This document shows, in pieces, positions 23,601 to 31,322 of a DNA stretch of 35,480 nucleotides. Every line of letters begins with the position of its first letter. Within the stretch, counting starts at the first letter, position 1. Where the stretch lies: the NCBI GenBank assembly GCA_030429205.1, contig JAUICZ010000008.1, forward strand, positions 1 through 35,480. Reading direction: 5' to 3'. The position numbers and the translations under genes were made by a program. The DNA comes from Bacteroidia bacterium (lineage in GTDB: Bacteria > Bacteroidota > Bacteroidia > Chitinophagales > Chitinophagaceae). A model generated the notes under the pieces. It saw only the letters and a program-made list of their open reading frames with translations. It made no database searches and was not told the DNA's origin.

Positions 23601-25779
23601 TGTTAGTGTGAAAGGGAGATGTAACACCATAATCAAGTAGAAAGCTATCTCCAACACAGTGTACCGTTTGAGTAAAAGGCTGAAAGATAAACACACTGGT
23701 ATCTGGCGTGAACTTAGCTAGAAAAGCATCGTTAGATCCTGCTCTGGTATTTTGGCTACCACTATAGGCAATCAGGGTGTCGCTATCGGTATGCCCGCAT
23801 ATGTACATGTGTCCTGTAGCTTGCCCTATAATGCTGAATCCCCAATCGTTGTCTTCTCCTCCATAATAGCTTGCCCATTGCCTACTTCCTGAAGGGGTGA
23901 AAATGGCCATAAATCCATCGAACTGTGAGCCGGACGAGCCAAATGCAGGTTGATGAGAGTTTGGTGTTGCAATACCACTGCTGCTACCTGTATTGCCTGT
24001 AAATATTATGTTGTCTGCATCGTCAATTATGAGGTCTGCACTATGATCTACCGAAGTGCCACCGTAATACGTGCTCCAAATCCTTGTTCCGGAGCTGTCA
24101 AATTTAGCTAAGAATGCATCGAAGCTTCCTGCACGCGAAAGTTGATGCGCTGTATTAGATGCAATACCATTGTTACTACTTGTAGAACCTGATATGGCAA
24201 TGTTATTTGAAGCATCAATCCCAAGCCCCTGAGGTGTCTCTTGATCTGTACCACCAAAATAACTTGCCCAAATCCTTGCGCCTGTACTTGCGTTAAATTT
24301 AGCAACTAATGCATCAGAAGCTGCGGATGCAATATTAGGTTGATGAGTACCCATTGTGCCCATTCCGCTGCTTTCAAAAACACCTGTGGTGAACAAATAA
24401 GTACCATCAAAAACTACCTTTCTGAGGTTATCATCGTTAGCACCACCGTAATAACTTCCCCATTGGCGAACACCGTTTTTGTTGAACTTTACTAAAAAAC
24501 CATCGAACCCGCCGCCCCTTACGGTTTGGGCTGTGCTGGAAGTTGCAATGCCTGTATCACTATTGGTATTACCCACCATATATATGTTGTCAGCAGCATC
24601 GCATATAACATTTAGCTGAAATTCATCAGAGCGTTGCTCTGCGCCTGCACCTCCATAATATGTACACCAGTAGCGCTGTCCGTTTTCGTTCATTTTTACA
24701 ATAAAACAGTCACTGCTGCCACCTCCATGGTTGGGTTGGTGCATATTATTATTAGTAGTGGCAAGTGTATATGAGGTATCTGTAACGCCAGCTATTATAA
24801 AGTCATTGTCGCTGTTTTGTGCAATTGAAAAGAAAATCTCGTTACCGGCCCCACCGTAATAAGTAGTCCATAGTTTAATTCCAGCAGGGCTGTATTTTAC
24901 CAGACAAGCGTCTTGTGTTCCGTTTAGTGCTACTTGGTGAACACCGCTAGTTGCAATGTTTGAGCTGGTAGTAGCGCCGGCCATATAGATGTTATTGCTT
25001 GTGTCTGTACTTAAAGCATAACCATTATCTACTCCTGTTCCGCCAAAATAGGTTGCCCACTCTAGTGTTGGGTCGATGGTGTAATTGCCTTTATCATCAG
25101 TCGCTACATGAAAACCCAAAGTGTTATTGTTAAGGGTGTACTGCGATGCAATTTCGTTATTTGTAAAGTTGTGATAGGTATATGGTGGGTTCTCTTTCAC
25201 AATACCATATGGGGTATAAGCGATTATTGATGCTCCTTCTTTTTGGATGTTGGTAGCACCGCTGTATTTTATTTGTATATCATTTACATCAGCTCCATCG
25301 TGTAAGATGAAGTCGTACTTAAGTTGCCCATCTTTAAAATAAACTACCCAGTCAATGTTATTGTAGATGTTAGGGTAGATGATCTTTTGATAAGACTTAG
25401 CAATTACGTCCGTTAAATCTTTAGTGTAGTACCTTTCATAATAATCTTGTTCCTGAAGTGCTAAAGCTTTAGTAGGGTTAGCATTAATCAGTGTCACATC
25501 AAGGCGGTAAGTATTAATAAGAATTTGTTCTTTTTTGTTGCGTTTTTGCCATTGGTAATGCAAATGTCCATTACCAATAAATACGTTGATGCTATTTGAA
25601 TTGATCTTAAAATCTATGTCGTGACGTTTATTGTTGTGTTGGTCTGTAATTTGCCCCGCATTTTTAATAAATACAGGATTCGATTTGTTAAACTGCTCAG
25701 ACCGCCCCCATGCACTCCCAATGATAGATAGGCAGCAAAGTACAATAAGCATTATTTGCTTTCGCATATATGCAGGCAT
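20668..25779 (-). CDS. Giant secreted protein: DUF7948-like N-terminus, SBBP propeller, ten Ig/PKD-like domains, T9SS type A sorting domain
   Basis: 1703 residues. The true start may be Met5 (25767), which gives a better signal peptide ending near WG|R. Residues ~30-240 are the same N-terminal module as in the 1373-residue paralogue (IKNAGQITDQ, DWVVYFKDGQLKYDF). Residues ~240-690 are SBBP blades (WASYFGG, WSTYYGG, IAT..HQ turns). A Cys-containing linker domain (FQPFTQTVHCVGDSF) follows. Residues 796-1615 hold ten tandem Ig-like units averaging 82 residues, most with SNSPxC near the start and an NGC late in the unit. Residues 1616-1703 are the T9SS type A tail (LYPNPNNGNF, AVGMIVYKG, ASGVYIFRI). 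It should be a long, stalk-like surface protein exported by T9SS. Its ligand is unknown. The small helical gene lies 77 bp upstream on the same strand. Confidence 0.92.
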   Translation of the reverse strand: MPAYMRKQIMLIVLCCLSIIGSAWGRSEQFNKSNPVFIKNAGQITDQHNNKRHDIDFKINSNSINVFIGNGHLHYQWQKRNKKEQILINTYRLDVTLINANPTKALALQEQDYYERYYTKDLTDVIAKSYQKIIYPNIYNNIDWVVYFKDGQLKYDFILHDGADVNDIQIKYSGATNIQKEGASIIAYTPYGIVKENPPYTYHNFTNNEIASQYTLNNNTLGFHVATDDKGNYTIDPTLEWATYFGGTGVDNGYALSTDTSNNIYMAGATTSSNIATSGVHQVALNGTQDACLVKYSPAGIKLWTTYYGGAGNEIFFSIAQNSDNDFIIAGVTDTSYTLATTNNNMHQPNHGGGSSDCFIVKMNENGQRYWCTYYGGAGAEQRSDEFQLNVICDAADNIYMVGNTNSDTGIATSSTAQTVRGGGFDGFLVKFNKNGVRQWGSYYGGANDDNLRKVVFDGTYLFTTGVFESSGMGTMGTHQPNIASAASDALVAKFNASTGARIWASYFGGTDQETPQGLGIDASNNIAISGSTSSNNGIASNTAHQLSRAGSFDAFLAKFDSSGTRIWSTYYGGTSVDHSADLIIDDADNIIFTGNTGSSSGIATPNSHQPAFGSSGSQFDGFMAIFTPSGSRQWASYYGGEDNDWGFSIIGQATGHMYICGHTDSDTLIAYSGSQNTRAGSNDAFLAKFTPDTSVFIFQPFTQTVHCVGDSFLLDYGVTSPFHTNNTFTVQLSDDTGGFLNPVVIGSVTSGAGGQIKCGVPTNLTGTGFRIRIVGSYPADTSYDNGNNITIKPNPITPIASSNTPVCSNDTLSLYSTASTSGATFVWTGPGSYIQYGQNVNRYYLHTSYTGNYIVKAILNGCERSDTTSVTIINAAQKPTVNSNSPLCTGDTVKLSATNITSGSTYSWSGPNNFSSAQTDTNIINAQTTDGGEYIFNVTLNGCISSDTATIVVGQTPLPVTASSNSPICTNDSLKLFCTNSSIGVNYSWVGPGNYTSLGQNTARGALSTGHSGSYIVTATLGGCYQKDTVNITVKQAPEKPVTANNTPICSGDVLELYGSNITSGSSVSWSGPGSWSSNTDTTNRNNVSVTDSGDYVLTSTLNGCEEKDTTHVSIIQSTNMNVSINITQGNIVCPTSDLSFSISPTAPTGSKFTWSGANNWNDTAASPTKQNVSYIDSGYYYVTVISGLCGYGEDSIKVQVVDTISPPTIITNSPVCNGDSLVLEVTHPNSQLTLNGFWKTPFGNFTGKKITSNSSSAADAGTYIVTVVSGGGCSASDTTTVTVKPVPATPTINSNSPICDKENIQLSSSSSTSGVNYYWEGPSGYQSNDQNPSISNASIISGGGYYKVRSILNGCASEFDSTLIIINPNPKPQINSNSPVCEKETINMSVEDTSTQSYTWRNINGGFTASGASVSISNTQLNQSTDYIVSAKNNLSGCIGEDTIFVEVISLPGKPTIIHNSPVCESSDLKLDVEDTSNNVNYSWVGTNGYSAKEKNVTRTNIDLKDAGYYYLTVERKGCTIKDSVEIAVKPLPEIPDVTSNSPLKVGEQLELTLNNPQNNTTYQWIGPNGFASIIPNAIMYNVNKSSEGAYKLIATLDGCHSSASTIVLIESNTARENDIILYPNPNNGNFWVAGELKEDQVMPFEIVNAVGMIVYKGEAISNNLQLQTSVSIKDLLASGVYIFRIQIGGITRKIPFSIVR
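20935..23394 (-). repeat. Ten tandem Ig/PKD-like coding repeats of about 246 bp
   Basis: Repeat units inside the 1703-residue gene average 82 codons each. The typical unit runs SNSPxC, then SWxGP, a small-residue turn, GxYxVTxxxNGC and a D-T-T strand. Units are diverged, so this is an old domain array rather than a recent DNA duplication. The last unit lacks the first Cys (SPLKVGE). The 1373-residue paralogue has only five such domains, of two subtypes. Confidence 0.85.
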
Positions 25780-25827
25780 GATTTCAGTATTCGTTACTAT
25801 GAAATTAAGTAAAAATTAATGTTTCGG

Positions 25828-25850
25828 GCATTATAATCGTATTATAATGC
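25828..25850. repeat. Inverted repeat between the small helical gene and the giant gene
   Basis: GCATTATAAT at 25828-25837 and ATTATAATGC at 25841-25850 form a perfect 10-bp inverted repeat around CGT. It starts 7 bp past the stop of the small helical gene and lies ~50 bp upstream of the giant gene. It has no T-tract of terminator quality. It could be an operator, a processing site or a weak attenuator. Confidence 0.45.
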
Positions 25851-25856
25851 TAATAG

Positions 25857-26141
25857 TTAAAGCTCTTTTACAAAACCCTCTATTGTAGACTTAATGACAT
25901 TTCTCAAGCTGTCTGTAAGTTTGTCAGATGCAGCATCGTTTGTAGTTTTAAAATTCTCTACAATCTCAACACCTTTTTTTGTAAGCTCCTGTTCCAGATT
26001 TTTTAGCTCATTCATCAGCTCATCAAAGTCGGGCTTGCTGCCTTTCATAGCAGTAGCTACTTTAACATCGGCCAGGTACTTTGCAGAAATCGCACCCGCC
26101 ATATTTTCGAACAAGTCTATCGTATCTTTTACATTACCCAT
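25857..26141 (-). CDS. Small helical protein, paralogue of the one at 3348-3614
   Basis: 94 residues, no signal peptide, no Cys, highly charged, predicted almost entirely helical with a coiled-coil-like middle (FDELMNELKNLEQELTKKG). Its N-terminus (IDLFENMAGAISAKYLAD) and C-terminus (DKLTDSLRNVIKSTIEGF) match the 88-residue protein at 3348-3614. No named family is recognised. A perfect -7 box lies 24 bp upstream. It precedes the 1703-residue SBBP protein gene on the same strand with a 77-bp gap containing an inverted repeat. It is likely cytoplasmic, and a link with the giant proteins is suggested only by position. Confidence 0.82.
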   Translation of the reverse strand: MGNVKDTIDLFENMAGAISAKYLADVKVATAMKGSKPDFDELMNELKNLEQELTKKGVEIVENFKTTNDAASDKLTDSLRNVIKSTIEGFVKEL

Positions 26142-26164
26142 TTAAGGATGAGATCAGGTTACAC

Positions 26165-26172
26165 CAAATATA
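26165..26172 (-). promoter_or_regulatory. -7 box of the small helical gene
   Basis: The minus-strand reading TATATTTG matches TAnnTTTG exactly, 24 bp upstream of the ATG at 26141. This predicts a very short leader of ~15-20 nt. The surrounding sequence is AT-rich, which lowers the specificity of the match. Confidence 0.45.
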
Positions 26173-26217
26173 AAAAAAAGGGATTTAAGGCACCCTTTGA
26201 TAGAGCTTAATTCTCTG

Positions 26218-26257
26218 ATAAATAAAAGGGCTGCTATTCTGCAGCCCTTTTATTTAT
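26218..26257 (-). terminator. Terminator of the small lipoprotein gene
   Basis: A 17-bp inverted repeat (26218-26234 and 26241-26257) centred on GGGCTGC-TATTCT-GCAGCCC, with A/T arms. It begins 14 bp after the stop at 26271 and separates this gene from the small helical gene. Confidence 0.88.
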
Positions 26258-26270
26258 AGTTTGAACTATA

Positions 26271-26492
26271 TTAGTTTATTGTACAAGTATAATGTTCCTG
26301 ACTGTCCACTGCATTTTGTACACGCTCCTGATAATCGTTACACAGTCTGTTAGCATGGCTTTTTTTGTTTGTTTTAAAAACCAGCTTATTGGTCTTTTGT
26401 GTTTCTGTGTTTATACAGTCGCAACTATAATCTTTGGTACAAGATGTAAACGCAAAGCAAGAAATAGCAATAATTAGAACATTCTTCATCAT
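26271..26492 (-). CDS. Small Cys-containing lipoprotein
   Basis: 73 residues from the ATG at 26492, or 72 from the adjacent ATG at 26489. A longer reading from a TTG at 26516 would add eight residues before the signal peptide and is rejected. The lipobox FTSC is followed by TKDYSCDCINTET. The mature part is ~55 residues with four further Cys (SCDC, LC and TC), probably forming two disulphides. The sequence KTNKLVFKTNKKSHANRLC resembles the many small TKDYxCxC lipoproteins seen in Chitinophagaceae and relatives. Function unknown. It is monocistronic, with a terminator behind it and a -7 box in front. Confidence 0.8.
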   Translation of the reverse strand: MMKNVLIIAISCFAFTSCTKDYSCDCINTETQKTNKLVFKTNKKSHANRLCNDYQERVQNAVDSQEHYTCTIN

Positions 26493-26533
26493 CAAATATT
26501 GATTTAAACCACTCAAAGTAGGTAATTAATTAA

Positions 26534-26541
26534 CAAAATTA
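26534..26541 (-). promoter_or_regulatory. -7 box of the small lipoprotein gene
   Basis: The minus-strand reading TAATTTTG fits TAnnTTTG, 42-45 bp upstream of the lipoprotein ATG. The region is A-rich, so chance matches are possible. Confidence 0.4.
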
Positions 26542-26617
26542 AAAAACAATATGCTTTTTTTCTACTGAATTGTGTCCCTTTTTTGTCACTATTATGTTGA
26601 ATATTTTAATATGCACG

Positions 26618-29071
26618 TTAGAAGTCCAGCACAAGCTTTGCATTGATCAGTCTGGATGTAAGTCTGTTGGGTACAGCAAAGGTGCTTCCGCTCGATTGAT
26701 CTTGTATCCATGAGTATGATAATGTGTTTTGGATACCTAGCAGGTTAAAGACTTCTGCACTAAGCCATATTTTCTTGAAACTCCGGAGTACTTTTTTGTC
26801 TGTATGCTTACTTCCATCAAGTAGTAATGCTGAGAAGCCAATATCAACTCTTTTATAATCAGGTAACCTCAACGTATCTCCATATCGCTGCTGATCTGGA
26901 GGACCAAAAGGCAGCCCCGTTGTATACAAGAGGTTAAGGTGCATTTTAAAGTTTTTGTTTCTTGGTAGATAATCTTCAAAATACATACCCAGCATAAATC
27001 TCTGGTCGGCTGGTCTTGGTATATACCCCGGTGTAACAGATGCACTGTCAACCCCGTTTACGTCTTTGTAGGTGATCTTATCATTTGTGATGTCTTCCTC
27101 AGCCTTTAAAACCCCTATGCTAATCCACGAAGTTGCATCTTTAACAATATCACCGTACAAACGTAGCTCACCTCCATATATTCTACCAACTGCATTGTTT
27201 TGCCCAAAATATCTAATACGAACATTGTCATATTCATATGGCACTATATCCCATAGTCCTTTATAATAGATCTCAGTAGTTAGTTTAAATGGGCGCTTTG
27301 CAGCCTCGAAATTATAAGTTGTTCCCAGTAGTATGTGATAAGACTTTTGGGCTTTCAGGTTTTTATTGACCTTACCATTCAAGTCTCTCATTTCTCTATA
27401 GAAAGGCGGTTGTTGGTAAAGCCCTCCGGCTAGTTTAAAGGTCCAGCTTCTTTTCCATTCAGGGCTATAGGCCAGTTGACCTCTTGGGCTTATTAATAAC
27501 TCATTATTTAAAGTGCTGTAATTAGCTCGTACACCTATAGAACCTGTAAGGTCTATACTATCATTGAATTTGAAATTATCTTGAAGATATGCCGTGTATC
27601 TAATATAGTTGAAGTTAGATGTAGATGAGTACACTCTGGTAAGTTCAAGCAGGTTTGGGTTGTATGGTTGCGTATATCCGGCACTATCCCTACGTTCCCA
27701 CTCGTTAAGCTTATCGCTAATGTTGGTAACACTTCCGCCAACTCCCCATTGTATAAAGTGCTTATCACCGTCGTAATAACCCTTATGGCCAACATCACCA
27801 ACATTTACCTGAAGGTAGTTTCTTGCATATGTGTGTATTACACCTGTCCCCAGAAATGTTTTTACCTGGCCGAAATCTTCTTTACCTAAGTCGGTTTCCA
27901 GCTCTCCCAGTAAGTACTCTCCCAGTATGTCGTAAGTTTCTTTTTCATTGGTTTGAAAACCAGACGCCAATAGTTTAAGACGAAGCTTTTTATTTGGCTT
28001 GTATGTAGTAGATATGCCGCCGAATCGAGAGTCGAACTGGTCAATCTCTGCACCATCGTAAAAGACCCTCAGCTGGAAGGCTTTGTTTATTAAGCCAAAG
28101 CTGCTTGTTTGCTCTTCCGGTATAAAGTTGAACCTGTTTCTGGCGTAGTTACCTATTAGTTCAACCTCCCACTTCTCGTTAAATTTATATTTGATGTCGG
28201 CCTGAACATCAGTAAAAGATGGGTTATATACTCCTTTTGTCGGTTGAGACTTCAGTAAATATTGATTGCTTTTTTGCCTGACCCCTGCCAGCCAGGTTAA
28301 CTTTTGATTTTTAGACGCACCTTCTAATGATAAGCTTACTCCCAGTAGGCTCATAACAGCGCGCCCGCCAAACTCTGTTGGTGTTTTATAATTTACATCC
28401 AACACACTAGACATCTTGTCGCCATATTTCGATTGGAAACCACCCACAGAAAAGTTAACACCCGATACAAGATCAGCATTTACAAAGCTCATACCTTCTT
28501 GCTGACCACTGCGTGTCAGGAAAGGACGATATATTTCAAAATCATTTACATAAACAAGGTTTTCATCATAGTTTCCACCACGGACGTTGTATTGAGAGGT
28601 GAGTTCGTTATTACTACCTACGTATGTTTTAATTAAGGCACTTACACCATCCCCAAAGCTTGTTGTAGGTATTTGGTTCGCTTTACTAACGTTTAGCTTA
28701 ATATTACCGGCTTCTCTGTCTCTTTCTGCTTTTTTTGTAGCTGCCGGAAGTTCTGTAGACGATTTTTCTAGTTGTATGTTTATTGTTTTTGATTGACCGG
28801 GAACCAGCGTTACCGTTTGAGACTTTTGTTGATAGCCCACATATCTGAATACTATTGTAACACTTGTGTTTGATGGGACTGAAAGGTTGTAGTACCCTTT
28901 TCTGTCTGTGCTTGATCCTATGTCTGTTCCGCTAACAGCAACAGTAACAGCATCAAACCCTTTGCCTTTTTCATTTAATACACGACCGGAAATGTAGCCA
29001 GCCTGTTGAGCAAACGCAGAAGCGGCAATAAATATGAAAAGAGCAGTAAAAAGTAGGATTTTCTGATGCAT
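26618..29071 (-). CDS. TonB-dependent outer-membrane receptor with carboxypeptidase-regulatory-like N-terminal domain
   Basis: 817 residues. The signal peptide ends FA|Q (SAFAQQAGY). Residues ~25-105 are the CarboxypepD_reg-like domain (ISGRVLNEKGKGFDAVTVAV, then STDRKGYYNLSV). Residues ~125-230 are the plug (VSALIKTYVGSNNELTSQYN, then VRGGNYDENLVYVNDFEI). The remainder is a ~22-strand barrel ending in an aromatic-aliphatic strand (RLINAKLVLDF). It should import a ligand through the outer membrane using TonB/ExbBD energy. There is no SusD-like partner next to it, so a glycan-uptake role is not supported. The ligand cannot be read from the sequence. It lies 27 bp after the epimerase gene and may be co-transcribed with it. 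Confidence 0.93.
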   Translation of the reverse strand: MHQKILLFTALFIFIAASAFAQQAGYISGRVLNEKGKGFDAVTVAVSGTDIGSSTDRKGYYNLSVPSNTSVTIVFRYVGYQQKSQTVTLVPGQSKTINIQLEKSSTELPAATKKAERDREAGNIKLNVSKANQIPTTSFGDGVSALIKTYVGSNNELTSQYNVRGGNYDENLVYVNDFEIYRPFLTRSGQQEGMSFVNADLVSGVNFSVGGFQSKYGDKMSSVLDVNYKTPTEFGGRAVMSLLGVSLSLEGASKNQKLTWLAGVRQKSNQYLLKSQPTKGVYNPSFTDVQADIKYKFNEKWEVELIGNYARNRFNFIPEEQTSSFGLINKAFQLRVFYDGAEIDQFDSRFGGISTTYKPNKKLRLKLLASGFQTNEKETYDILGEYLLGELETDLGKEDFGQVKTFLGTGVIHTYARNYLQVNVGDVGHKGYYDGDKHFIQWGVGGSVTNISDKLNEWERRDSAGYTQPYNPNLLELTRVYSSTSNFNYIRYTAYLQDNFKFNDSIDLTGSIGVRANYSTLNNELLISPRGQLAYSPEWKRSWTFKLAGGLYQQPPFYREMRDLNGKVNKNLKAQKSYHILLGTTYNFEAAKRPFKLTTEIYYKGLWDIVPYEYDNVRIRYFGQNNAVGRIYGGELRLYGDIVKDATSWISIGVLKAEEDITNDKITYKDVNGVDSASVTPGYIPRPADQRFMLGMYFEDYLPRNKNFKMHLNLLYTTGLPFGPPDQQRYGDTLRLPDYKRVDIGFSALLLDGSKHTDKKVLRSFKKIWLSAEVFNLLGIQNTLSYSWIQDQSSGSTFAVPNRLTSRLINAKLVLDF

Positions 29072-29098
29072 TGTATTGAAAACGAAATAACTAAACCT

Positions 29099-29752
29099 TT
29101 ATTTCGCTGATTGTTTTAATTTTTGAATCGTGTCACTAGGGTTTGCCGAAGAGAAAACAGTGTTGCCGGCAACCAGTACGTCTACACCAGCTTCCACCAG
29201 CTTGGATGCATTATCCAGATTTACCCCTCCGTCAATTTCTATTAAGGTGTCACAACCTCGGTCTGTAATCATCTTTTTGAGCTTACGCACTTTCTCAAAC
29301 GATTGTTCTATAAACTTTTGCCCGCCAAAGCCAGGGTTAACGCTCATGATTAATACCAAGTCAATATCTTGAATGATATCTTCCAATAAATGTACGGGTG
29401 TATGTGGGTTTAATGAAACTCCGGCTTTCATGCCCAATCCTTTAATTGCCTGAAGGCTTCGGTGCAGGTGTGTGCTGGCTTCGTAGTGTATTGTAAGTAT
29501 ATCTGCTCCTGCGTTCTTAAAGTCTTCAAAGTACTTTTCCGGCTCAACGATCATTAAATGGACATCAAGCGGCTTTTTTGCCTGTTTTTTCAGTGCTTTT
29601 ATTACAGGCATACCAAAACTGATGTTGGGTACAAATCGCCCATCCATTACATCTACATGAAACCAGTCTGCCTCACTATTATTGATCATATCAATATCAC
29701 TACCCAGATCAAGGAAGTTTGCTGACAGTACAGAAGGTGCTATTAAAGGCAT
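29099..29752 (-). CDS. rpe: Ribulose-phosphate 3-epimerase
   Basis: 217 residues, the usual length. It interconverts ribulose-5-phosphate and xylulose-5-phosphate in the pentose phosphate pathway as a cytoplasmic TIM barrel. Visible signatures are APSVLSANFLDLG, WFHVDVMDGRFVPN (metal ligands H32 and D34), DVHLMI (H65), the MSVNPGFGGQKF loop, IEIDGGV with the second catalytic Asp, and the phosphate-binding VAGNTVF. It is divergently arranged with the aldolase gene and is followed after 27 bp by the TonB receptor. Confidence 0.97.
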   Translation of the reverse strand: MPLIAPSVLSANFLDLGSDIDMINNSEADWFHVDVMDGRFVPNISFGMPVIKALKKQAKKPLDVHLMIVEPEKYFEDFKNAGADILTIHYEASTHLHRSLQAIKGLGMKAGVSLNPHTPVHLLEDIIQDIDLVLIMSVNPGFGGQKFIEQSFEKVRKLKKMITDRGCDTLIEIDGGVNLDNASKLVEAGVDVLVAGNTVFSSANPSDTIQKLKQSAK

Positions 29753-29923
29753 TATTCTTTAGTGTTTTATGAAATTTATCAGATACCTGCGCAAGATAAT
29801 GATTCTATTCTTGCAACATTCATCATAAAAGGTGAGGCATAGTATTTTTATGTTTTAGAAGCCCAAAACTGATATTACGATGTTATTTTATCGATAAAAT
29901 ACCCTGTTTTGTCTTTTAGTTCT

Positions 29924-29931
29924 TACTTTTG
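29924..29931 (+). promoter_or_regulatory. -7 box of the aldolase gene
   Basis: TACTTTTG matches TAnnTTTG exactly. It gives a leader of about 20 nt before the ATG at 29959. The TTG at 29929, which would open the frame ten codons earlier, is part of this box. Confidence 0.6.
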
Positions 29932-29958
29932 CCCGACTTTTTTAAAACAATATTATAT

Positions 29959-31023
29959 ATGGCATCTCAAAAAATTCAAGAATTACTTGGTGATCAGGCG
30001 GCTTATTATTTGGACCACACTTGTAAGACAATTGATAAATCGTCTTTACACTTGCCATCTGCAGACGCAGTAGATAATATATGGGCACCCTCTAACAGGA
30101 ATATCCAAACATTACGCAGTATCAATACCATTATTGGTAATGGTAGATTAGCAAATACAGGTTATGTGTCTATTCTTCCTGTTGATCAGGGTATTGAGCA
30201 TAGTGGTGGTGCATCATTTGCTCCAAATCCAATTTATTTTGATCCCGAGAATATCGTGAAATTAGCTGTAGAAGGCGGCTGTAACGCAGTTGCATCAACT
30301 TACGGTGTTTTAGGTGCTGTAGCACGTAAATACGCACACAAGATTCCTTTTATCGTTAAAATAAATCACAACGAGTTTCTTTCTTATCCTGGCAACTTCG
30401 ACCAGATCATGTTTGGTACAATTAAAGATGCATGGAATATGGGAGCTGTGGCTGTAGGTGCTACTATCTATTTTGGTAGTGAAGAGAGTAACCGCCAGAT
30501 TGTTGAGGTTGCCAAGGCGTTTGAATATGCTCACCAATTGGGTATGGCAACAGTTTTATGGTGCTACCTGCGTAATAGCGATTTCAAGAAAGATGGCGTA
30601 GACTATCATACGTCAGCTGATTTAACAGGCCAGGCAAACCACCTTGGTGTAACTATACAAGCAGATATAATCAAGCAAAAATTACCTGAGAATAATGGTG
30701 GTTATAATGCTTTGAGCTTTGGTAAAACACACAAGAAAGTATATGATGAGTTAACAACAGATCACCCAATCGATTTATGTCGTTACCAGGTAGCTAACTG
30801 CTATATGGGCCGTAGTGGTTTGATCAACTCTGGTGGTGCATCAAAAGGTTCTGTATCTTCTGATATGGGAGAAGCAGTAATGACAGCGGTTGTTAACAAG
30901 CGTGCAGGTGGTATGGGATTAATCAGCGGCCGTAAAGCGTTCCAAAAACCAATGAACGAAGGTGTTGATCTTCTAAACACGATTCAAGATGTTTATCTTG
31001 ACGATAGTATTACTATAGCATAA
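29959..31023 (+). CDS. fbaB: Class I fructose-bisphosphate aldolase (FbaB/DhnA type)
   Basis: 354 residues starting [11 protein letters not shown]. It cleaves fructose-1,6-bisphosphate to two triose phosphates in glycolysis and gluconeogenesis through a Schiff base, without metal. Features include [16 protein letters not shown] (72-87), [11 protein letters not shown] near 130, the [13 protein letters not shown] strand, and [14 protein letters not shown], where K239 is the likely Schiff-base lysine. The C-terminal half has the phosphate-site glycines ([22 protein letters not shown]). The size and order match the E. coli FbaB class rather than the class II zinc enzymes. It is monocistronic with its own -7 box and terminator. 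Confidence 0.95.
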   Translation: MASQKIQELLGDQAAYYLDHTCKTIDKSSLHLPSADAVDNIWAPSNRNIQTLRSINTIIGNGRLANTGYVSILPVDQGIEHSGGASFAPNPIYFDPENIVKLAVEGGCNAVASTYGVLGAVARKYAHKIPFIVKINHNEFLSYPGNFDQIMFGTIKDAWNMGAVAVGATIYFGSEESNRQIVEVAKAFEYAHQLGMATVLWCYLRNSDFKKDGVDYHTSADLTGQANHLGVTIQADIIKQKLPENNGGYNALSFGKTHKKVYDELTTDHPIDLCRYQVANCYMGRSGLINSGGASKGSVSSDMGEAVMTAVVNKRAGGMGLISGRKAFQKPMNEGVDLLNTIQDVYLDDSITIA

Positions 31024-31044
31024 TATATTCGTAATAATTTACTT

Positions 31045-31074
31045 AAAACCTCCTCTGCAAGCAGAGGAGGTTTT
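31045..31074 (+). terminator. Terminator of the aldolase gene
   Basis: AAAACCTCCTCTGC at 31045-31058 pairs with GCAGAGGAGGTTTT at 31061-31074, followed by a T-rich tail, 22 bp after the stop. Confidence 0.9.
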
Positions 31075-31079
31075 CTTTT

Positions 31080-31322
31080 GTGCAGACAACATGCTATTGC
31101 GTAGTATATTTTTTTAACTGAATAATGTTTAATGCGCCTTTTATATTAACTATTTGTTATTATTCTATTGGATTTCAATTATTTATATAGTACTTAATTA
31201 ATTAAAATTTAATACGGCTTCGCGTTGTAATGGTGCAATCCTCGTTAATTTTGATGTTGAATATCACTGGTTGTATAAATATAATATAGCATAGTGTTCT
31301 TTAAACTAAACCCCCATAAGGT
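31080..31322. other. AT-rich leader/promoter region before the FnIII protein gene
   Basis: About 240 bp without a credible coding frame. It contains a palindromic AATTAATTAAAATT-type run near 31195-31210. No perfect TAnnTTTG box was found. CCCCCATAAGG just before the ATG at 31323 may act in ribosome binding. Nothing else was recognised. Confidence 0.4.

Noticed and set aside
26618-29752. SusC/SusD-type polysaccharide utilisation locus
   Set aside because: There is a TonB receptor but no SusD-like lipoprotein or glycan-active enzyme beside it. The upstream neighbour is a pentose-phosphate enzyme.
31045-31074. Strong hairpin upstream of the FnIII gene as a possible riboswitch
   Set aside because: It lies directly after the aldolase stop, has complementary A/T arms and a T-tail, and is more than 240 bp from the next start. 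A terminator explains it.
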